Origin: Candidatus Bathyarchaeota archaeon
Lineage (GTDB): Archaea; Thermoproteota; Bathyarchaeia; Bathyarchaeales; Bathycorpusculaceae
Length of the DNA: 64,000 nt
NCBI GenBank assembly: GCA_026014615.1
Contig: JAOZHZ010000020.1
Span: forward strand, 62,001 to 126,000
Reading direction: 5' to 3'
Shown: piece by piece, positions 17,856 through 26,891 of the stretch
Numbering within the stretch: position 1 is the stretch's first letter
Layout of the letters: each line of letters begins with the position of its first letter
Position numbers and translations under genes: made by a program
Notes under the pieces: generated by a model
Seen by the model: only the letters and a program-made list of their open reading frames with translations
Database searches by the model: none
What the model was told of the DNA's origin: nothing

Positions 17856-18260
17856 CTATTTCAGTGGCACATACATTGATGATCTGGATGCACCGATACC
17901 TGGCGTGCCATGTCGCACGGGTTTGTTTGTTATTGCGAATTCACCTATGTAATGACCGATCATCTCGGGCTTGATCGGCAGAGTAATGAAGTCTTTCCCG
18001 TTGTGAACATGAACCGTGGCACCGACCATTTCGGGCAGGATAATCATGTCGCGCACATGTGTCTTCACTGTGGTTTCTTTGCCTTTCTTAAGGTCTTCTC
18101 GAGCGGTGCGCATCTTTTCAAGCAGAATGCGTTGTTCAGGACTTAAGCCACGCTGCAAGCTTCTGCGTTGCCTTGACGGAAGCAGATTTATGAACTCATC
18201 CATAGACATGCCTTGCAAACTGGCGAGCGAATGACCACGGTAGCTAAATTCTTTGGGCAT
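17856..18260 (-). CDS. rps19: 30S ribosomal protein S19
   Basis: 134 residues, archaeal length. The C-terminal half has the family signature: [14 protein letters not shown], the GKDF segment, and [17 protein letters not shown]. It binds the head of the 30S subunit (uS19). It follows L2 as expected, but L22 and S3, which normally come next, are absent. Confidence 0.95.
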   Translation of the reverse strand: MPKEFSYRGHSLASLQGMSMDEFINLLPSRQRRSLQRGLSPEQRILLEKMRTAREDLKKGKETTVKTHVRDMIILPEMVGATVHVHNGKDFITLPIKPEMIGHYIGEFAITNKPVRHGTPGIGASRSSMYVPLK

Positions 18261-18307
18261 TTTTCTTCAACCTTCACTGGTGACTTTAAGGGGCTATAAA
18301 CCTTCTC

Positions 18308-19048
18308 CTAGCGTATAGCCCGTTTCTTTTTCTGGCCGGGACCACGAGCAGCAATTAAACCGACTTTCTGTCCTGGTGGAGCGCCGTGAGATGTGGTTGT
18401 TGTTCTGCGTGCACTACGTTTGCTGCTACCATAGGGGTGTACAGCGGGAACCATTTTACGTCCACTGGTTCTGGGGTACTTGTGACCTTTAGCTTTCATG
18501 AGGTGGAATTTCTCGCCAGCCTTCAAGAAAGGTTTCTCAGTGCGACCAGCCGCTGCAACTACGCCGATGGTTGCCATGCAGTAATCGTTAATGTATCTTG
18601 TACGTCCAGAAGGCAAACGAATCATGGTACCTTGAGGAGTGTGACCCACAACAGTGGAGTAGCTACCTGAAGATTTGGCAAGTTTACCCCTGTCACCAGG
18701 TTTAAGTTCAATATTGCAGACCAGAACACCTTCAGGGATTTTTCCAAGCGGAAGGATGTTTCCGATTTCGGCAAGTGCGTTTCCGCCCAAGCTTATCTGC
18801 TGTCCCTCATGAGTGCCCTCTGGAGACGCTATGTAGCAGTCTTGACCGTTCTCAAATTTTATCAAAGCTAAGGGTGCACCGCGTCCAGGGTCATGAACAA
18901 GAGATTCAATAACACCAGAGATGGAAGTTTCGTAGGCTTCTTTTGGCGTCATCGGTGGGTATTTGGCGGGTGCTACACGTTTGTGTGTGGATGCGCGGTA
19001 AGTTGAACCGCCACGCCCTCGTCTTTGTACACGGATTCGTTTTCCCAT
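18308..19048 (-). CDS. rpl2: 50S ribosomal protein L2
   Basis: 246 residues. Recognised by GKRIRVQRRGRGG at the start, the middle GNxLPLGxIPEG and C-terminal APPGQKVGLIAARGPG. uL2 binds 23S rRNA close to the peptidyl transferase centre. The C-terminal loop that usually reads HPHGGG reads HPYGSS here, which is unusual for so conserved a segment. It lies between L23 and S19 as expected. Confidence 0.95.
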   Translation of the reverse strand: MGKRIRVQRRGRGGSTYRASTHKRVAPAKYPPMTPKEAYETSISGVIESLVHDPGRGAPLALIKFENGQDCYIASPEGTHEGQQISLGGNALAEIGNILPLGKIPEGVLVCNIELKPGDRGKLAKSSGSYSTVVGHTPQGTMIRLPSGRTRYINDYCMATIGVVAAAGRTEKPFLKAGEKFHLMKAKGHKYPRTSGRKMVPAVHPYGSSKRSARRTTTTSHGAPPGQKVGLIAARGPGQKKKRAIR

Positions 19049-19068
19049 TGTCAGTCCTCCAAGTTAGT

Positions 19069-19329
19069 TTAAAGTATACCAAGCTTTATGGCGACGTCGG
19101 ATGCCTTGTATTCGGGCATGAGCTTCACGAAGGCTTTTTTTGTTCCCTGTGGAGTAATAAGCATGTTAATTCGGTCTACTTTCACTTCGTAGAGTTCTTC
19201 AACTGCCTTCTTGACGTCGCTTTTGCCTGCTTTCAGGTTAACCACGAAGATTAGTTTGTTATCTTTCTCAACCATAAGGCTGGCTGATTCAGTCATTAAC
19301 GGATAAAAAATAACGTCGCTGGATTCCAT
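19069..19329 (-). CDS. rpl23: 50S ribosomal protein L23
   Basis: 86 residues: PLMTESASLMVEKDNKL at the start and the VNMLITP-like RINMLITPQG strand in the second half. uL23 forms part of the tunnel exit and SRP-binding platform. The ATG overlaps the end of L4 by one base. Confidence 0.95.
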   Translation of the reverse strand: MESSDVIFYPLMTESASLMVEKDNKLIFVVNLKAGKSDVKKAVEELYEVKVDRINMLITPQGTKKAFVKLMPEYKASDVAIKLGIL

Positions 19330-20123
19330 TATGCTGTTACTCCTTCACCGTAAAGTTTGTCTAGCTGCTCAATGGCGCCGTTGGTCCAAAGAGTTAACCT
19401 GCCCGGATGAGTACCGGGAGCCAAAAGTTCAGCGTTAAGGGCATTAACTGCGACTATGTCTACGCCGGGCAGATTGTTTGCAGCTTCAACTAAGCCTTTG
19501 TTTTCGGCAACCACAATAAGCGGCCCTTTGGCTTGCTTCATTTTTCTGCCGCGGTGTTTGCCTTTGCCCGCGCGTATGCCTCTGCTGTCGCGAACTCGGC
19601 AAACGTCTGTTAACAATCCTAAGTTGATGAGTGCTGCTTCAACTTCCTTGGTTTTGGTTAACTCTGAAACTGCATCTTCAACAATTAGGGGAATCTCCAA
19701 GACGCCTTCAACTTCATGTCCGCGTGAAGCCACTGTTTCTTTAGACCCTGTAGCTGCAATCGCAGACTGCAATGCGAGACGTTTTTCTTTTTTAGGAATC
19801 TCTTTAACTATTTTTGTTTCTGCTCGTGGTGGATGGGCTTGTCTTCCACCAACAACGCCTGGAGCAAACTTTGCTTTTCCCCCGCCGCCTTTCTCACGGG
19901 GAACTCTTGCGAGCGCCATGCCGGTGCCGCGGGATTCGGCGCTGGTTCTTTTTCCAGCCATGGGGTCTCTGCCTTGAGGTTGGAGTCTGTGTGATTGGAT
20001 AGAAAGAACAGCACGTTTAATTACGTCTGGTCTAAGGGGGGTTTCAAAAACCTGTGGCAGGGTTGCTTGCCCTGTTGCTTTTCCTTCGATGCTGAAAACT
20101 TGAGCGGTTCTTTTAGTTGGCAT
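19329..20123 (-). CDS. rpl4: 50S ribosomal protein L4
   Basis: 264 residues with the archaeal L4 signatures RPDVIKRAV, a long basic loop with RVPREKGGGG and GGRQAHPPR, and C-terminal LLAPGTHPGRLTLWT. The loop reaches into the exit tunnel (uL4). Twelve bases after L3. Confidence 0.96.
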   Translation of the reverse strand: MPTKRTAQVFSIEGKATGQATLPQVFETPLRPDVIKRAVLSIQSHRLQPQGRDPMAGKRTSAESRGTGMALARVPREKGGGGKAKFAPGVVGGRQAHPPRAETKIVKEIPKKEKRLALQSAIAATGSKETVASRGHEVEGVLEIPLIVEDAVSELTKTKEVEAALINLGLLTDVCRVRDSRGIRAGKGKHRGRKMKQAKGPLIVVAENKGLVEAANNLPGVDIVAVNALNAELLAPGTHPGRLTLWTNGAIEQLDKLYGEGVTA

Positions 20124-20135
20124 TGTTTTTCACCG

Positions 20136-21146
20136 TTATTTTCCTTGCGGGGATTCTAGCGAGACGTATGTAACGTGGGGTGGTTCTTCTGCAACTTGGG
20201 TGGGTGGTCGTGCGGGAACGCGGATTTTGACCATGCGTTTTTCGGTTCCGGCAACGCTTCCTTCGATGACCACGTAGGGTGATTTGACGTTGCCGTAGCG
20301 TATGAAGCCGCCTTTCACGTTGACTTCGTTGGCGTCTTTGCCCATTTTGAGTATGCGGTTGTTGTATTCTATGCGTTGGTGGTAGCCCATTTGTCCAGCT
20401 CGTGCAACGGAGTACATAAGGTGGTGGGGGTTCCATGGACCCAAAGTGGCGATGCCACGTTTAGTTTTGCGACCTTTAGCCTGTAGTTTAGTTACGCCCC
20501 AACGTTTTACTGGCCCTTGCCAGCCTTTACCCGTGGTTATCGCAGCTAAGTCGGTGTATTGTCCGCTTTTGAAAATTTCTTCAGCAGACACCATTTTACC
20601 CAGCAGTGATTTGGCGTATTCTAGTTGTTCGGGGATTGTTCCGCCGCCGATTTCAATTTCGAAAACTTCAGGTTTCTTCTTAGCGATAGCTTGGCTTGGT
20701 TGAGTGGCGACTATGGCGCGTACGGTTGTGGTGTTTTCGAGTTTTTCTTCAAGTTTTTGGAGCATGGCGTCTGTGTCAAAGTTTTCTGGCAGGACCATTG
20801 CGCGGTTCAGGTTTTCGGGCGGGGTTTTTGTCCAGCATTCTGTTAGTTGTTCCAAGCCGTATGGTGTGTGAGTGTAAGTTCTTATGCCGCAAACAACAAT
20901 CGGGGGTGTTTCCAGAACGGTTGCGGCTTTCATGACTTCTTTACCGAAGTTTGGAGAACGTTTCCTGTCTTCTATGCTGAAGACGTAGGTCATGCCTGCT
21001 TTGTAACCTGCAAAACCTAAAAGCTTCGGTGTGTCCGCGTCAATTTTTGGCCAGTAGCGGATTCTCGCCGCTGGGTGTGTGGCGCGTTGTCTAGGTAAAT
21101 ATGCTAGTGATCCATGTCTTGGAGCATTATGTTTTCGGTGACCCAT
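20136..21146 (-). CDS. rpl3: 50S ribosomal protein L3
   Basis: 336 residues, archaeal/eukaryotic length. Starts MGHRKHNAPRHGSLAYLPR and has WQGPVKRWG, then RRAG-like VARAGQMGYHQR. uL3 is an early-assembling large-subunit protein. First gene of the S10-like operon, with promoter at 21188-21196. A stop-to-start gap of only 12 bases separates it from L4. Confidence 0.96.
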   Translation of the reverse strand: MGHRKHNAPRHGSLAYLPRQRATHPAARIRYWPKIDADTPKLLGFAGYKAGMTYVFSIEDRKRSPNFGKEVMKAATVLETPPIVVCGIRTYTHTPYGLEQLTECWTKTPPENLNRAMVLPENFDTDAMLQKLEEKLENTTTVRAIVATQPSQAIAKKKPEVFEIEIGGGTIPEQLEYAKSLLGKMVSAEEIFKSGQYTDLAAITTGKGWQGPVKRWGVTKLQAKGRKTKRGIATLGPWNPHHLMYSVARAGQMGYHQRIEYNNRILKMGKDANEVNVKGGFIRYGNVKSPYVVIEGSVAGTEKRMVKIRVPARPPTQVAEEPPHVTYVSLESPQGK

Positions 21147-21187
21147 CTTACTTCCGCTTCGCGAAGATTAGCAATAAGAAATTAGAG

Positions 21188-21196
21188 TTATAAACG
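21188..21196 (-). promoter_or_regulatory. promoter of the L3 ribosomal operon
   Basis: GTTTATAAC on the minus strand, about 45 bases before the L3 ATG, is a good archaeal TATA box. A CTTCGCGAAG palindrome at about 21157-21166 lies in the predicted leader. Confidence 0.55.
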
Positions 21197-21492
21197 TTGC
21201 CGTTTTGTTTTGAGTTTAGTTTGCTTTTCTAGGGCAGGTTACTGTTTTAATTGGGTTACTTTTTGGTTATTAGTTCGGGTAAGCAACTTGGCAACACCAA
21301 AGTAAAACAGAGTAAAAACAAGAATAGCTTGTGTGAATTAGTTTGCAGAAACAAATTGATAACTTTTTGTTACAAAAAGGTACATTGAATGTGGTGTCAA
21401 TTGCACAAACACGGGATATAACCTAAAGTTGCGTATCTCATTCTTTGAGGCGTTACAAGTTCGGGCATTACTTGCGTAATCTTGCCAAGGTG
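21197..21492. other. intergenic region between the ribosomal operon and hsp20
   Basis: About 300 bases without a supported gene. The only notable structure is the perfect inverted repeat CTTTTTG-TTA-CAAAAAG (21363-21379), of unknown role. Confidence 0.5.
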
Positions 21493-21502
21493 ATATTTAA
21501 AA
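21493..21502 (+). promoter_or_regulatory. promoter of hsp20
   Basis: ATATTTAAAA, a strong archaeal TATA box, about 55-64 bases before the TTG start. No clear heat-shock operator was recognised. Confidence 0.55.
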
Positions 21503-21556
21503 GGTAAACTCGACATAACATAGTTTAGAAACTTTTGAGGAGTTGAATTTTTAACA

Positions 21557-21865
21557 TTGAGCAAAAAATCCAAAAAAGAGAAGAAGCCCACCCTGACGCC
21601 CAACGCTTTTATGGACCATGATAAAGAGAACTATTACATTCAAGTGGAGTTGCCTGGCGTTAAAAAGCAGGATGTGGAGCTTTCTGTTTCTGACCAGAGT
21701 TTCTGTGTTCGTGCCCCACGTGAAGATATCCAGTATTTGGGCTGCTACGTTTTGGCGCACCTAGCCGACACCAACACGGCAAAAGCGAAGTTTGAGAATG
21801 GCTTGCTGAGCATGCAGATTCCGCTCAAGAAGAACCAGAAAGAAAAGAAAGTCACCATCGAATAA
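21557..21865 (+). CDS. small heat-shock protein, Hsp20/alpha-crystallin
   Basis: 102 residues. An alpha-crystallin domain starts at about residue 20 (YYIQVELPGVKKQDVELSV) and ends with the FENGLLSMQIPL strand. Hsp20 proteins hold unfolded proteins in soluble form. The TTG start at 21557 is assumed, with GAGGAG about 16 bases upstream; a shorter ATG start at 21611 would remove the basic N-terminus. The C-terminal IxI motif is weak (VTIE), so oligomerisation could differ from classical members. Confidence 0.85.
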   Translation: MSKKSKKEKKPTLTPNAFMDHDKENYYIQVELPGVKKQDVELSVSDQSFCVRAPREDIQYLGCYVLAHLADTNTAKAKFENGLLSMQIPLKKNQKEKKVTIE

Positions 21866-21946
21866 GGCTAAAACCTCGTTGCGTTCACCTTTTTTGGGCA
21901 AAAAGGGTTTAAACGTTAGCTGATAGCATACAATTGGGCTCCGCCG

Positions 21947-22996
21947 ATGATTGAATACAAGAAAACGGTTAAGCAAGCCAAAATCCGCAGTCCCCTGAAA
22001 AGTTTTGAAGAAGAAACCATCACGTTTGAGTACCGCGCTGACCCCCTCACAGGCAGAAACACCACCATAATCAAAGAGCGGTCTAACTATGCAGGCAGCT
22101 TTCTCAACTCGGACCCCCAGCAGTTGAACGCCCTTGTGGAGAAAACAAAGGCTACGTGCCCGTTTTGCCCCGAAAGCGTAGGCTTCAAGACACCCATGTT
22201 CACCAGCGACTTCCTTGCGGAAGGCAGAATAGTCAGCGGGGAAGCAACCGTAATCCCGAACCTGCTTGGACACGCCGAGCAGAGCATCTTGGCAATCCTG
22301 TCAAAAAAACACAACTTACGGCTGGACGAGTTCACGCCTAAACTGCTGCTTGACGGCTTTTCGGGAGCCATGAAGTACCTGCAGCGCCTCCATGAAGTAG
22401 ACGCCACCGTAAAGTTTCCTGTTTTTGCCTTCAACTATCTACCTCCTGCAGGCTCCAGCATCTTCCACCCCCACATGCAGGTTCTAGTCCGAGACCGCCC
22501 CTTCTACCTCACCGACCTGACCCTACAGAAAAGCAAAACCTACGCTGACACCAACGGCAGCAGCTACTGGAGTGACCTGACAGCAACCGAGAAAGAGGGA
22601 GAAAGGTATCTGGTTGGTTCTGGGGGTGTGGAGTGGCTGGTTCCGTTTGCGCCGCTGCGGGGCATGAATGAGGTTCAGGCGGTTGTTTCGAGGAAATCAA
22701 GCTTTATGGAGCTTGGCGAGGCGCAGTGGCGTGGACTGGCGGAAGGCATCTCAAAAGTTCTGCAGTTCTACCACGCTCAGGGCTACGGCAGCTTTAACAT
22801 CGTCGCAATGTCGGGACCCATGGATGAGCATCTGGACTATTTTGATGTAAACCTGCGAATCATCAGCCGCCCCGGAATCCAACAGTGGTGCTTTACTGAC
22901 TCATGGGCTGCGCCGTATCTGCTTTGGGACGGAGAAACCGTGGAGGAGCCAGAAGCATTAGCTGAGAAACTACGAGTATTCTTCAAAACTACATAA
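21947..22996 (+). CDS. galactose-1-phosphate uridylyltransferase-like protein (HIT superfamily)
   Basis: 349 residues. A CPFC zinc pair near residue 70 and the active-site HPHMQ (GalT consensus HPHxQ) near residue 178 identify the family, which transfers nucleotidyl groups between sugar phosphates. FNIVAMSGP and the late DVNLR segment fit the second HIT repeat. No galK or galE lies nearby, so the substrate could be another sugar-1-phosphate or nucleotide. ATG at 21947 closely follows hsp20 on the same strand. Confidence 0.8.
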   Translation: MIEYKKTVKQAKIRSPLKSFEEETITFEYRADPLTGRNTTIIKERSNYAGSFLNSDPQQLNALVEKTKATCPFCPESVGFKTPMFTSDFLAEGRIVSGEATVIPNLLGHAEQSILAILSKKHNLRLDEFTPKLLLDGFSGAMKYLQRLHEVDATVKFPVFAFNYLPPAGSSIFHPHMQVLVRDRPFYLTDLTLQKSKTYADTNGSSYWSDLTATEKEGERYLVGSGGVEWLVPFAPLRGMNEVQAVVSRKSSFMELGEAQWRGLAEGISKVLQFYHAQGYGSFNIVAMSGPMDEHLDYFDVNLRIISRPGIQQWCFTDSWAAPYLLWDGETVEEPEALAEKLRVFFKTT

Positions 22997-23215
22997 ACTC
23001 TCACGAACCTATTTGGCGCCTATTTGGATGCAAATAGCATATCTATGCAGAAACGATAGGGGGGTCTACCCTATTGACAAAAATCCAACCAAAAAATGTT
23101 AAAACACTGTGTGCGAACAGTTCCAGAAAACAAGCGTCACCCGCAAGATGCAACCTAAAAAATAGCGCGGGTTTACAGAAATATTTAGATAGCCCAAACT
23201 AATCTGATTACAGAA

Positions 23216-23824
23216 ATGCCATCAGCAAAGTTCATCCAGAGAAAATTCGTCTCCGTCGACCCCTCCAAATGCACTGGCTGCGGTATATGCGAGTACGCTT
23301 GCAGCCAAGAAAAAGACGAATCTAACCCGTTACAGTCCAGAATCCGCGTTGTCCGCATGAAACCCCTCTTCAATTTTGCACTTGCATGCCGAAGCTGCGA
23401 AGACGCCAAATGCGTAACTGCCTGCCCAGAAAAAGCCCTCAGCCAAGCCGAAGCAACAGGCATACTCATGATTGACGAAAACAAATGCAAGGGCTGCGAC
23501 TGGTGTGTCCAAGCCTGCGAGCAAGGCGGCATAACCATCAACGCCGAAACAGGTTTAGCCATTGCATGTGACCTCTGCGGCGGCGAACCCCAATGTGTAG
23601 AGTTTTGTCCCGAAGAAGCCTTGGAACTGGTAGCCACCGACGAAGAAGCTGAAAAACGATTCAACGACGCGATTGAAAAGATGCCAGCTCAATGTGAAGA
23701 AATGACCAACGCAGTAAAAGACCGAAACTGGAAGGTAATGTTAGCCGAAGCTGAAGATCGAAGCATGAAAGTCGCCGACAAACTCGAGAAACTCAGCAGG
23801 AAAGCCAGAGAAAAGAAAAAGTAA
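23216..23824 (+). CDS. polyferredoxin-type 4Fe-4S protein (HycB/CooF-like)
   Basis: 202 residues with four cysteine clusters: CTGCGICEYAC (residues about 19-29), CRSCEDAKCVTAC, CKGCDWCVQAC and CDLCGGEPQCVEFC, the pattern of electron-transfer subunits such as HycB and CooF. The last 55 residues are a charged helical tail. It has no catalytic subunit beside it, so the partner is unknown; the Hox hydrogenase lies 3 kb away on the other strand. A TATA-like AAATATTTAG lies about 40 bases upstream. Confidence 0.85.
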   Translation: MPSAKFIQRKFVSVDPSKCTGCGICEYACSQEKDESNPLQSRIRVVRMKPLFNFALACRSCEDAKCVTACPEKALSQAEATGILMIDENKCKGCDWCVQACEQGGITINAETGLAIACDLCGGEPQCVEFCPEEALELVATDEEAEKRFNDAIEKMPAQCEEMTNAVKDRNWKVMLAEAEDRSMKVADKLEKLSRKAREKKK

Positions 23825-23928
23825 CAAACGACGAAACGAAAAAATTACAGAGGCTTTGCCTCGCTTCATTATTTTAGATTTGAGGTTGCTCATCAACCTC
23901 TAACTTTTAAACAAAAAATTTTTGTTGG

Positions 23929-24780
23929 TCACGTCTGTTTTTCCTCAAAGCCCAGCAGCAACTCGTCAATATCTGCCCCGTTCTTTTCACCTATGTAGCC
24001 GCCCTCCATAACAAAAAACGTGGGTCGGTTCAAAGCAGCGATTCTTCTACCAATCTTCCTGTAAGTGCTCTCTGTTAAGCCCAAAGAAGCCAAATCACCC
24101 AGATGCGTATCACACCCCACGGACACAGCCACAACCTCCACCTTACCAACATCCACCATGCCCAAAGCCTTATCCAACGTCTGCAAATAAACCTGCTCGC
24201 CGCAGTCAGCCTCCAAAGGAAAATTGAGGCAATTCTGCTCAGAACGTCTTCCTGTTCCAGGAAAATGCGGATACCGATGCAAAGAAACATACCAAACGTG
24301 GCGGGCACCCAAAAAAATCTCCTGCGTCCCGTTCCCATGATGCCCATCCACATCCAAAATCAACGTCGGCTTATCCAACGCCCGAACAGCCACAGCAATG
24401 TTGTTTAGGTAGCAGAACCCACGGGTAAACGCATCCAAAGCTGCCCCGTTCCTGCCAGCATGATGCCCAGGCGGACGCATAAGCGAAAAACCATGAACCT
24501 TCGCAGCCAAACAAGCAGCACCCGCACTTAAACTCGCAAACTCAAAAATGTTGTTGTACGCGGGTGTGTCAGGGTCCTCCACCAACCCCTTTTTGAGGTT
24601 CCAAACATAGTCAGCGTCATGCACCTCAAACAGGTCCTCGTCAACTGCGGGTTGGGGCTCCAAAAACTCGTAACCTTTAGCTTTGAGAATTTCCTGTGCT
24701 TTTTTGATTCGCTGGGGACCTTCGATGTGCCAGTTGCCGTAGCCTAAACACTTCTCCGAGTAAATGATGGTTGTTTTCAA
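23929..24780 (-). CDS. histone deacetylase-like amidohydrolase
   Basis: About 283 residues from a TTG start at 24780. The open frame extends to 25104, but that part overlaps the ArgS start and promoter and shows no family similarity. Class II HDAC/acetylpolyamine amidohydrolase motifs are visible: RPPGHHAGRN (His-His active site), the zinc ligands in DVDGHHGNGT and the late GCDTHLGD, and GGY near the end. It would remove acyl groups from protein lysine or polyamines; the substrate is unknown. Divergent from ArgS. Confidence 0.83.
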   Translation of the reverse strand: MKTTIIYSEKCLGYGNWHIEGPQRIKKAQEILKAKGYEFLEPQPAVDEDLFEVHDADYVWNLKKGLVEDPDTPAYNNIFEFASLSAGAACLAAKVHGFSLMRPPGHHAGRNGAALDAFTRGFCYLNNIAVAVRALDKPTLILDVDGHHGNGTQEIFLGARHVWYVSLHRYPHFPGTGRRSEQNCLNFPLEADCGEQVYLQTLDKALGMVDVGKVEVVAVSVGCDTHLGDLASLGLTESTYRKIGRRIAALNRPTFFVMEGGYIGEKNGADIDELLLGFEEKQT

Positions 24781-24877
24781 GGGCTTTCTACATCCAGTAC
24801 GTAGATAAGTCACGTATAAGTTAAAAATACCGCATTCACATAAAAACCTAAAACACCAATAACCGAGGAGAACCCAC

Positions 24878-26821
24878 ATGGAGTCCGTTAACCCCTTCAA
24901 CCAATTTAGACAAGAATGCCAAACAGTCCTAGCCAACGCTTTGAAAGCTGCCCTGCCCGAAGCCACAGTGGAAAAACTGCCCATGAGCAAGCCTTCAAAC
25001 CCGAACTTTGGGCAACTGGCATCCTCCGTCTGCTTCGAGTTAGCCAAAAAGCTGAAACGCAAACCCGCCGACCTCGCCGCACAAGTCACCCAAGCCGTAA
25101 ACAAGACGAGTTTTGTGTTGGTTGAGAAGGTGGCGCCTGCAGGTGGCTACGTAAACTTCTACGCAGACTTTGGCAGGCTCTCCGCCTTAACGCTGCATTC
25201 CATCAGCAAATTGGGAGAAGAATACGGATTCATCAAAACCGACCAGCCAGCCAAAATCATCGTGGAACACACCAGCGTAAACCCCCTCCACCCCATCCAC
25301 ATAGGGCAAGCCCGCAACCCCATGCTCGGCGACGCCTTAGCGCGAATTCTCACACGCAGGGGCAACGAGGTCTCCAGACACTACTACATCGACGATGTGG
25401 GACGCCAAAGCAGCGTCATCGCCTACGGCTACGCCAAACTCGGCAAACCCACCCCCAACGAGAAGGCAGACCACTTCGTAGGCAAAATCTACACCATAAC
25501 CGCATGCCTTGTAGAAGTTAACCGCCTCAAACGGCAAATAGAACAGCCAAACGCAGCATCCAACGAAGACACAGCAAAACCCAACAAAGACCTTGCCGAA
25601 TGGACAACCATAGCCGCCGAACTCAAAGAGAAACACCCTCAGCTTTTTGAGGCGCTTTCAGAAAAAATCGGCGAAGACACCAACCCAGAGCAAGAAATCA
25701 ACCGCTTAAACCGCGCCTACGAAGACGGCGAAACAGAAGCCAAAGCGCTCATCCGTGAAGTCAGTGACCTCTGTTTGGAGGGCTTTCGTAAAACGCAGGG
25801 ACGGGTTGCGGTCGCGTATGATTCGTGGGATTGGGAAAGTGACTTCGTGTGGAGCAGTCAAGTCAACACCGTTTTACAGCAGCTGCAGGGTTCGGGCTAT
25901 GTTTTTAGTGAAGGTGGAGTTTTAGAGTTTGACGCAAAAAAAGTCGTCGAAAACCTGAATCTAAGAGAAAAACTGGGGCTGCGCAAGGAGCAGGAGGTTC
26001 CGCCTTTGACGCTTGTTCGCGCTGACGGCACCACACTTTACACTACTCGGGACGTGGCGTATACGCTTTGGAAGTTCAAGAGCGCCCAACGGGTAATTAA
26101 CGTAATCGGCATGGAGCAATCGCTCGCACAGCTTCAGCTCAAAATTGCCCTGTACACTTTGGGTTTCGAGCAGCAGGCAGAGAATTTTGTGCATTTCGCC
26201 TACAACTTGGTAACGCTGCCAGGGTACAAGATGAGCAGCCGTAGGGGACACTACATCACATTCGACGAGGTATTGGACGAAGCAGTCCAACGGGCTTTCG
26301 AAGAAGTCTCGAAACGCAGTCCTCAACTAACCGAAGAGGAAAAACGTAAAATTGCGGATTTCGTGGGCATCGGAGCCGTCCGCTACGCCTTAGTAGATGT
26401 AGATACAGGTAAACCTGTGGTTTTCACTTGGGACCGCGTGCTTAACTTCGAAACCAACAGCGCTCCTTACGTGCAGTACACCCACGCAAGAGCATGCAGC
26501 ATCCTGCGCAAAGCAGAACACGCCCCAGAGAACCCCAACTTCGAATGCCTAAAAGAGAGTTTGGAGCACGAATTGGTCTTAGCAGTTGCTTCTTTTCCTG
26601 ACGTGTTCATTGAATGCGCCGAGTACCTCAAACCCAACATGATAGCCGACTACTGCAACGCTTTGGCAGACAAATTCAACACCTTCTACAACGCGTATCC
26701 TGTTCTGAAAGCGGAATCGTCAGACCTGGTTGACGCCCGTCTCGCCTTAACCGACGCTGTAAGAACAGTGCTAAGTAACGCTTTGAACCTGATTGGGGTT
26801 ACGGCACCAGAAAAAATGTAA
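24878..26821 (+). CDS. argS: arginyl-tRNA synthetase
   Basis: 647 residues, class I synthetase. N-terminal Add-1 domain, HIGH-type signature HPIHIGQARNP (residues about 137-147), a KMSKS-type KMSSRRG near residue 450 and a C-terminal DALR anticodon-binding domain with YVQYTHARACSIL. ATG at 24878 follows GGAG with good spacing. Single gene, divergent from the HDAC-like gene. Confidence 0.96.
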   Translation: MESVNPFNQFRQECQTVLANALKAALPEATVEKLPMSKPSNPNFGQLASSVCFELAKKLKRKPADLAAQVTQAVNKTSFVLVEKVAPAGGYVNFYADFGRLSALTLHSISKLGEEYGFIKTDQPAKIIVEHTSVNPLHPIHIGQARNPMLGDALARILTRRGNEVSRHYYIDDVGRQSSVIAYGYAKLGKPTPNEKADHFVGKIYTITACLVEVNRLKRQIEQPNAASNEDTAKPNKDLAEWTTIAAELKEKHPQLFEALSEKIGEDTNPEQEINRLNRAYEDGETEAKALIREVSDLCLEGFRKTQGRVAVAYDSWDWESDFVWSSQVNTVLQQLQGSGYVFSEGGVLEFDAKKVVENLNLREKLGLRKEQEVPPLTLVRADGTTLYTTRDVAYTLWKFKSAQRVINVIGMEQSLAQLQLKIALYTLGFEQQAENFVHFAYNLVTLPGYKMSSRRGHYITFDEVLDEAVQRAFEEVSKRSPQLTEEEKRKIADFVGIGAVRYALVDVDTGKPVVFTWDRVLNFETNSAPYVQYTHARACSILRKAEHAPENPNFECLKESLEHELVLAVASFPDVFIECAEYLKPNMIADYCNALADKFNTFYNAYPVLKAESSDLVDARLALTDAVRTVLSNALNLIGVTAPEKM

Positions 26822-26891
26822 CTTGAAAAAACCACTTCAGAAGACCAAGGTAATAGCTATCTGCCAGATAAACAAAAAAAGATGGTTTTGT

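Noticed and set aside
24781-25104. N-terminal extension of the HDAC-like frame
   Set aside because: Overlaps the ArgS start and its promoter on the other strand and has no similarity to the family; TTG at 24780 is a better start.
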